Origin: Pseudomonadota bacterium
Lineage (GTDB): Bacteria; Pseudomonadota; Gammaproteobacteria; Steroidobacterales; Steroidobacteraceae
Assembly (NCBI GenBank): GCA_021851405.1
Contig: JAJZDW010000016.1
Coordinates: forward strand, 16,087 to 80,086
Reading direction: 5' to 3'
Length of the DNA stretch: 64,000 bases
The first letter of the stretch is position 1. Each line of letters opens with the position of its first letter. Below, one piece after another: positions 61,213-64,000 of this stretch. Below the pieces are notes generated by a model, which did no database searches, was not told the DNA's origin, and worked only from the letters and a program-made list of their open reading frames with translations. The position numbers and the translations under genes are program-made.

Positions 61213-61230
61213 TCGCCGCTGCAGCGACGA
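61213..61230. promoter_or_regulatory. Candidate enhancer site for the sigma-54 activator
   Basis: TCGCCGCTGCAGCGACGA is symmetric at 16 of 18 positions with a perfect CGCTGCAGCG core. It lies about 100 nt upstream of the predicted start, the usual distance for Fis-type activator sites. Confidence 0.4.
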
Positions 61231-61545
61231 AACATGTGTCGGGTTCGAATCACCTCCCGGACGGTGGCGGCGCCCCCCCGGACCACACCATCGCCGACCA
61301 CCGTCACGGCGGGCGGCGCACCCCGGCAGCTCGCAGATGACGCGCGGTCGCATGCGCTCAGCCCGGGGTGAGGGCAAACCGCCGCAGACCGCCCTCTCCC
61401 GCATGGCCTCAGCGGGTCCGCTCCGTCGTGAGGGTGAGCCGGATGGTTTAGCGTCGAACCCGTCCGGACCCGACACCGCAGCGCTCGACCCGACCCGGAT
61501 CGGTGCTAGAATTCCTCGGACCCATAGCTCAAGCGGTGGAGTGAC

Positions 61546-61761
61546 GTGAAAGCATCGATCGTTGCCGGACTCATTCTCGCGGTGGGGGGCCTGTTTCTCA
61601 TCCTGCGACCGCCGCATTACGCGTCACGAGAGCGCGTGTTCAAGATCGCGGGCGTTCAGGCGAGCGTGCGCCACGAGAAGACACTGCCGGGCTGGGTCGG
61701 GGGAGGCGTGCTCGGCGCCGGTATCGTGTTGCTGGCCGCAGGACTGGTGAAGCGCCGCTGA
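61546..61761 (+). CDS. Small membrane protein
   Basis: The 71-aa protein has hydrophobic segments at about 4-20 and 47-66 around a polar loop (SRERVFKIAGVQASVRHEKTLPG). The layout resembles small DUF3185-like proteins, but the match is not firm. It starts with GTG preceded by GGAG. Function unknown. Confidence 0.6.
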   Translation: MKASIVAGLILAVGGLFLILRPPHYASRERVFKIAGVQASVRHEKTLPGWVGGGVLGAGIVLLAAGLVKRR

Positions 61762-62260
61762 GGCGCGTCGATCGTGCTCCCGCCCTGACCCCTCCTCGCT
61801 CTGGGTCTGCTGGTGCTTGAGCGGTCTTGGCCCGGGCGGGCCGTTCGGCCGGTTCGCGGTTCTACGCGGGGCGACGCTGAGCGCACAGGGCGATCACCCG
61901 CCGCATGTCCTTCGCCACACGGGCCGCTCCCCGTGCATCACGTCCCGGCCTCAGGGCCGATGGCGAGTGATGAGCCTGCGACGAACTGCCGCCCTCCGCC
62001 CGCCCTCCGTCCGCCCGAACGCCAACACTGACGCCGTGTCAGCAAGCGGCGCAAAGGGTTTGCACTGACGGGATCGCGAGCATTCGTTCTCGCTCCGCCG
62101 CGACGGTGCAGGCCGTGCACTGCGAGACCTGCGGTGATCGCACACGCTGACCGGGCATCGCGCCGCAGAGTCTCCTCCGGGGCGTCGATCAACAACCCAC
62201 CGTGGAATTCGCCGACCTCGGCGACGTATACTCGACGCTCCCTCAACGCAGGAGACTCGC
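61762..62260. other. 499-nt spacer
   Basis: No gene, repeat or strong hairpin was recognised. GGAGA at 62251-62255 is the ribosome-binding site of the Lys-rich small protein. Confidence 0.45.
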
Positions 62261-62368
62261 ATGAGCAAAGGCATGGACAAGAAGAAGGAAGCGAAGAAGA
62301 AACCGGCGAAGACCCTCGAGGAAAAGCGCGCGGCGAAGCGTGAAAAGCGCGAATCCCGAGGACGCTGA
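62261..62368 (+). CDS. 35-aa Lys-rich small protein
   Basis: This tiny frame encodes a highly basic, Cys- and aromatic-free protein starting MSKGMDKKKEAKKKPAKTLE and ending KREKRESRGR. Lys plus Arg make up nearly half the residues. GGAG 6 nt upstream supports translation. Similar short MSKG-DKKK...KPAKT-type proteins are annotated as hypothetical in other Proteobacteria, to my recollection. Function unknown. Binding to nucleic acid is a guess from charge. Confidence 0.7.
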   Translation: MSKGMDKKKEAKKKPAKTLEEKRAAKREKRESRGR

Positions 62369-62940
62369 GAGACACTCGCCCCCGACTCGCCGCAACGAGC
62401 ACCCCTCGTTCGCGGCGAATACGGGGATCGGCGCGATGCGCTCGGCACTTCGGTTCCAGCGCGTCCGCAGTGTCTTCGTCAACGCGGGTGCGGGCGCCTC
62501 TCGGCCGGGAGCTCTGCCCGGGCTTACGCACCGCTTCGGGGGCGCGGATGCCGCTCTGCGGCAAAAGCCACGCGCGCCATGTGCGCATTCAGGGGCTGTC
62601 CTGCTCCATCGACATCAGGCTGCACCGGGACACCGCGGCGGTGCCCGCTCCGCCGCTGACCGTGGGAGCATCCCGCCTCCGCGCAAGAAATCCGCGTAGA
62701 AATAGTCAATAAGTCATTGATTTAATTTGCTTTTATTGTGCGATTCAGTGGCTTTCTCGACTGAATCTTTTCGCGCCACCGTGACGACCCCGAGGCGCTT
62801 CTCCCACTGGACGCTGCACTGCCAGGGCGATCCCGCCCCTCCATTCAAATCACACCGTCACACCGTCGAATCCGCAGTGCGCGCGCATCACCGCTAGCGG
62901 CGCCACACGCACCGCCCGGAGCGGCGGCGTGCACCGTCGC
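62369..62940. other. 572-nt spacer with AT-rich segment
   Basis: No convincing gene. At 62699-62775 the composition drops sharply to AT-rich and contains two inverted repeats. One at 62706-62720 is TCAAT-AAGTC-ATTGA. The other is listed as a terminator-like hairpin. Confidence 0.5.
62742..62771 (+). terminator. Terminator-like hairpin with T-run
   Basis: GATTCAGT (62742-62749) and ACTGAATC (62760-62767) form a perfect 8-bp stem with a 10-nt loop, followed by TTTT. It reads as an intrinsic terminator on the plus strand. The nearest plus-strand gene is the Lys-rich protein, about 370 nt upstream. Confidence 0.45.
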
Positions 62941-63990
62941 TCATCCCGGTAGCGATGAGGTCGCTGGCGGGACGCGCTGAAGCCAGACGCTTCCGAGCAC
63001 CGCCGCCACCAGCGCAAAGCCGGCTCCGGTCCCGAACGCCGCCTGATAGCCACCGGCGAGCGCTTGCACCTGACTGGCGCCCGCGGCGAGCAGGCCGCCA
63101 CTGCGTGCCGCCGCCACACTCGCCAGAATTGCCAACCCCAACGCGCCGCCCAGCAGGAATGCGGTGTTCACAATGCCGGATGCCAGACCGGACTCCGTGT
63201 GCGCGACCTCGCTCATGGCCGCCATCAGCATGGGATTGAACGCGATGCCGCCGCCCACACCGAGCAGGAGCATGCCGGGCAGAATGTCCGCGATGAGCGT
63301 GCCCGCCACCGGCGCCCGGGCGAATAGCGCCAGGCCACTCGCAGCAATGACCAGGCCCGCACCCAACGGACGGCGTACGCCAAAGCGCATCACGAGCTTG
63401 GCGGACAGGCTGATCGAGAATGCCGCCATCACCAGATTGGCCGGCACGAAGGCGATCCCGATCTGCATCGGGGTGAACCCGAGTACGCGCTGCATGTACA
63501 GCGCCGAGAGAAAGAACCAGGCAAACATGGCCGCCGACCACAGCATCGCGGAAATGCTGGCAATGGAGAGATTGCGCAGCCGCAACAGACTGAGTGGCAC
63601 GAGCGGGTGAGGGGATCTTGACTCGATGCGCAGGAACAGCGCGAAGAATGCCGCGGCGAATCCGAACACCCCGAGCGTGCGCATCGATGTCCACCCCGCG
63701 CTATTGCCGTCGATCGTGGCGTAGACCGCCAACAGCAACGCGAGCGTGACGGTCACGGCGCCCCCGACGTCAAGATGCCGAGCGCCGGTGGCCTCCCCGG
63801 CATGGCGCGGCAACACCCGCCAGCACAAGGCGAACACCGCAGCCCCAAGCGGAACGTTGACCAGGAAAATCCAGGCTCTATCGAGTTTCGAGTGGGTAAT
63901 GCGGCCTGAGGCGGCACGGTTTTCCCGGTAGTCCACGGCGTCGTAGCGAGCGCCTGTGGATCCATGAGAGCGACCCCGTCGAGGTGGCAC
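62941..63990 (-). CDS. DHA2-type MFS drug transporter, 3' part; 5' part unrelated or lost
   Basis: From about residue 38 (DRAWIFLVNVPLGAAVF) the frame matches helices 6-14 of 14-helix EmrB/DHA2 transporters: LSALYMQRVLGFTPMQIGIAFVPAN, LLLGVGGGIAFNPMLMAAMSEV and SGIVNTAFLLGGALGLAI. Family members have about 170 residues with five helices before this point. Here the preceding residues are polar (RRGRSHGSTGARYDAVDYRENRAASG) and do not resemble a transporter, although the frame stays open to the window edge. Either the gene is 5'-truncated, making it a pseudogene, or a rearrangement lies near 63890. A GTG at 63990 is the first visible start. Confidence 0.7.
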   Translation of the reverse strand: MPPRRGRSHGSTGARYDAVDYRENRAASGRITHSKLDRAWIFLVNVPLGAAVFALCWRVLPRHAGEATGARHLDVGGAVTVTLALLLAVYATIDGNSAGWTSMRTLGVFGFAAAFFALFLRIESRSPHPLVPLSLLRLRNLSIASISAMLWSAAMFAWFFLSALYMQRVLGFTPMQIGIAFVPANLVMAAFSISLSAKLVMRFGVRRPLGAGLVIAASGLALFARAPVAGTLIADILPGMLLLGVGGGIAFNPMLMAAMSEVAHTESGLASGIVNTAFLLGGALGLAILASVAAARSGGLLAAGASQVQALAGGYQAAFGTGAGFALVAAVLGSVWLQRVPPATSSLPG

Positions 63991-64000
63991 GATGCGTCCT

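Larger units (their letters stand above)
61040..61545. other. 506-nt divergent spacer with sigma-54 control region
   Basis: No gene is seen. On the minus side it holds the sigma-54 promoter and the palindrome given separately. On the plus side it must hold the promoter of the small membrane protein gene. Confidence 0.6.

Overview
The window is GC-rich, gene-dense bacterial chromosome. Its housekeeping blocks are typical of Gammaproteobacteria: ruvC-ruvA-ruvB-ybgC-tolQRA-tolB, relA, and sucA-sucB-lpd. Three diguanylate cyclases, a TonB-dependent receptor, a VPS10/BNR-repeat protein, a CHRD protein, an M56/BlaI pair and a C39-peptidase surface-protein locus suggest a soil or water gammaproteobacterium, perhaps near Nevskiales, Steroidobacterales or Xanthomonadales. 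That placement is inference. No rRNA, CRISPR array or intact insertion sequence was seen. One tRNA, Arg-CCT, is present.

Layout. 1-5500 (minus): N-truncated yebC, ruvCAB, ybgC, tolQRA and the start of tolB. 5574-7739 (plus): relA. 7736-13250 (minus): 2-oxoglutarate dehydrogenase operon sucA-sucB-lpd. 13378-17929: small membrane proteins, tRNA-Arg, two GGDEF proteins and a CHRD protein. 18345-23647: a secreted ten-Asp-box protein, an MFS transporter and a small OB-fold-like secreted protein. 23679-29950 (minus): a 5-oxoproline operon, with fused ATP-dependent 5-oxoprolinase, DUF969/DUF979 transporter subunits and DUF2891. 30043-38519: SDR, soluble chemoreceptor, third GGDEF protein, YVTN/phosphoesterase and BlaI-M56. 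38839-43683: TonB receptor and carboxylesterase. 43717-49622: Rieske oxygenase with FAD oxidoreductase beside a BetI-like TetR, then a dimethylargininase divergent from an AdiC-like permease. 49896-53944: tyrosine phenol-lyase, LysR regulator and tryptophanase. 53945-55052: no convincing gene.

55053-61230 is the most interesting part. A VpsR-type sigma-54 activator and a FapF-like outer-membrane protein lie on the plus strand. They converge on a four-gene minus-strand operon: a Gly/Ser/Asn-rich secreted protein, a short secreted protein with the same C-terminal motif, a C39-family peptidase, and a secreted protein carrying a PVAT/PAAT minisatellite. The operon is preceded by a near-perfect -24/-12 sigma-54 promoter and a palindrome at the usual enhancer distance. 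It resembles a divergent functional-amyloid (Fap-like) secretion system. The window ends with two small proteins, an AT-rich spacer and the 3' part of a DHA2-type drug transporter whose 5' end looks unrelated.

The genes suggest a cell using amino acids and their derivatives (tyrosine, tryptophan, 5-oxoproline, methylarginine) that makes c-di-GMP-linked surface structures. The catabolic roles are family-level inferences. The regulatory sites are read from sequence only.
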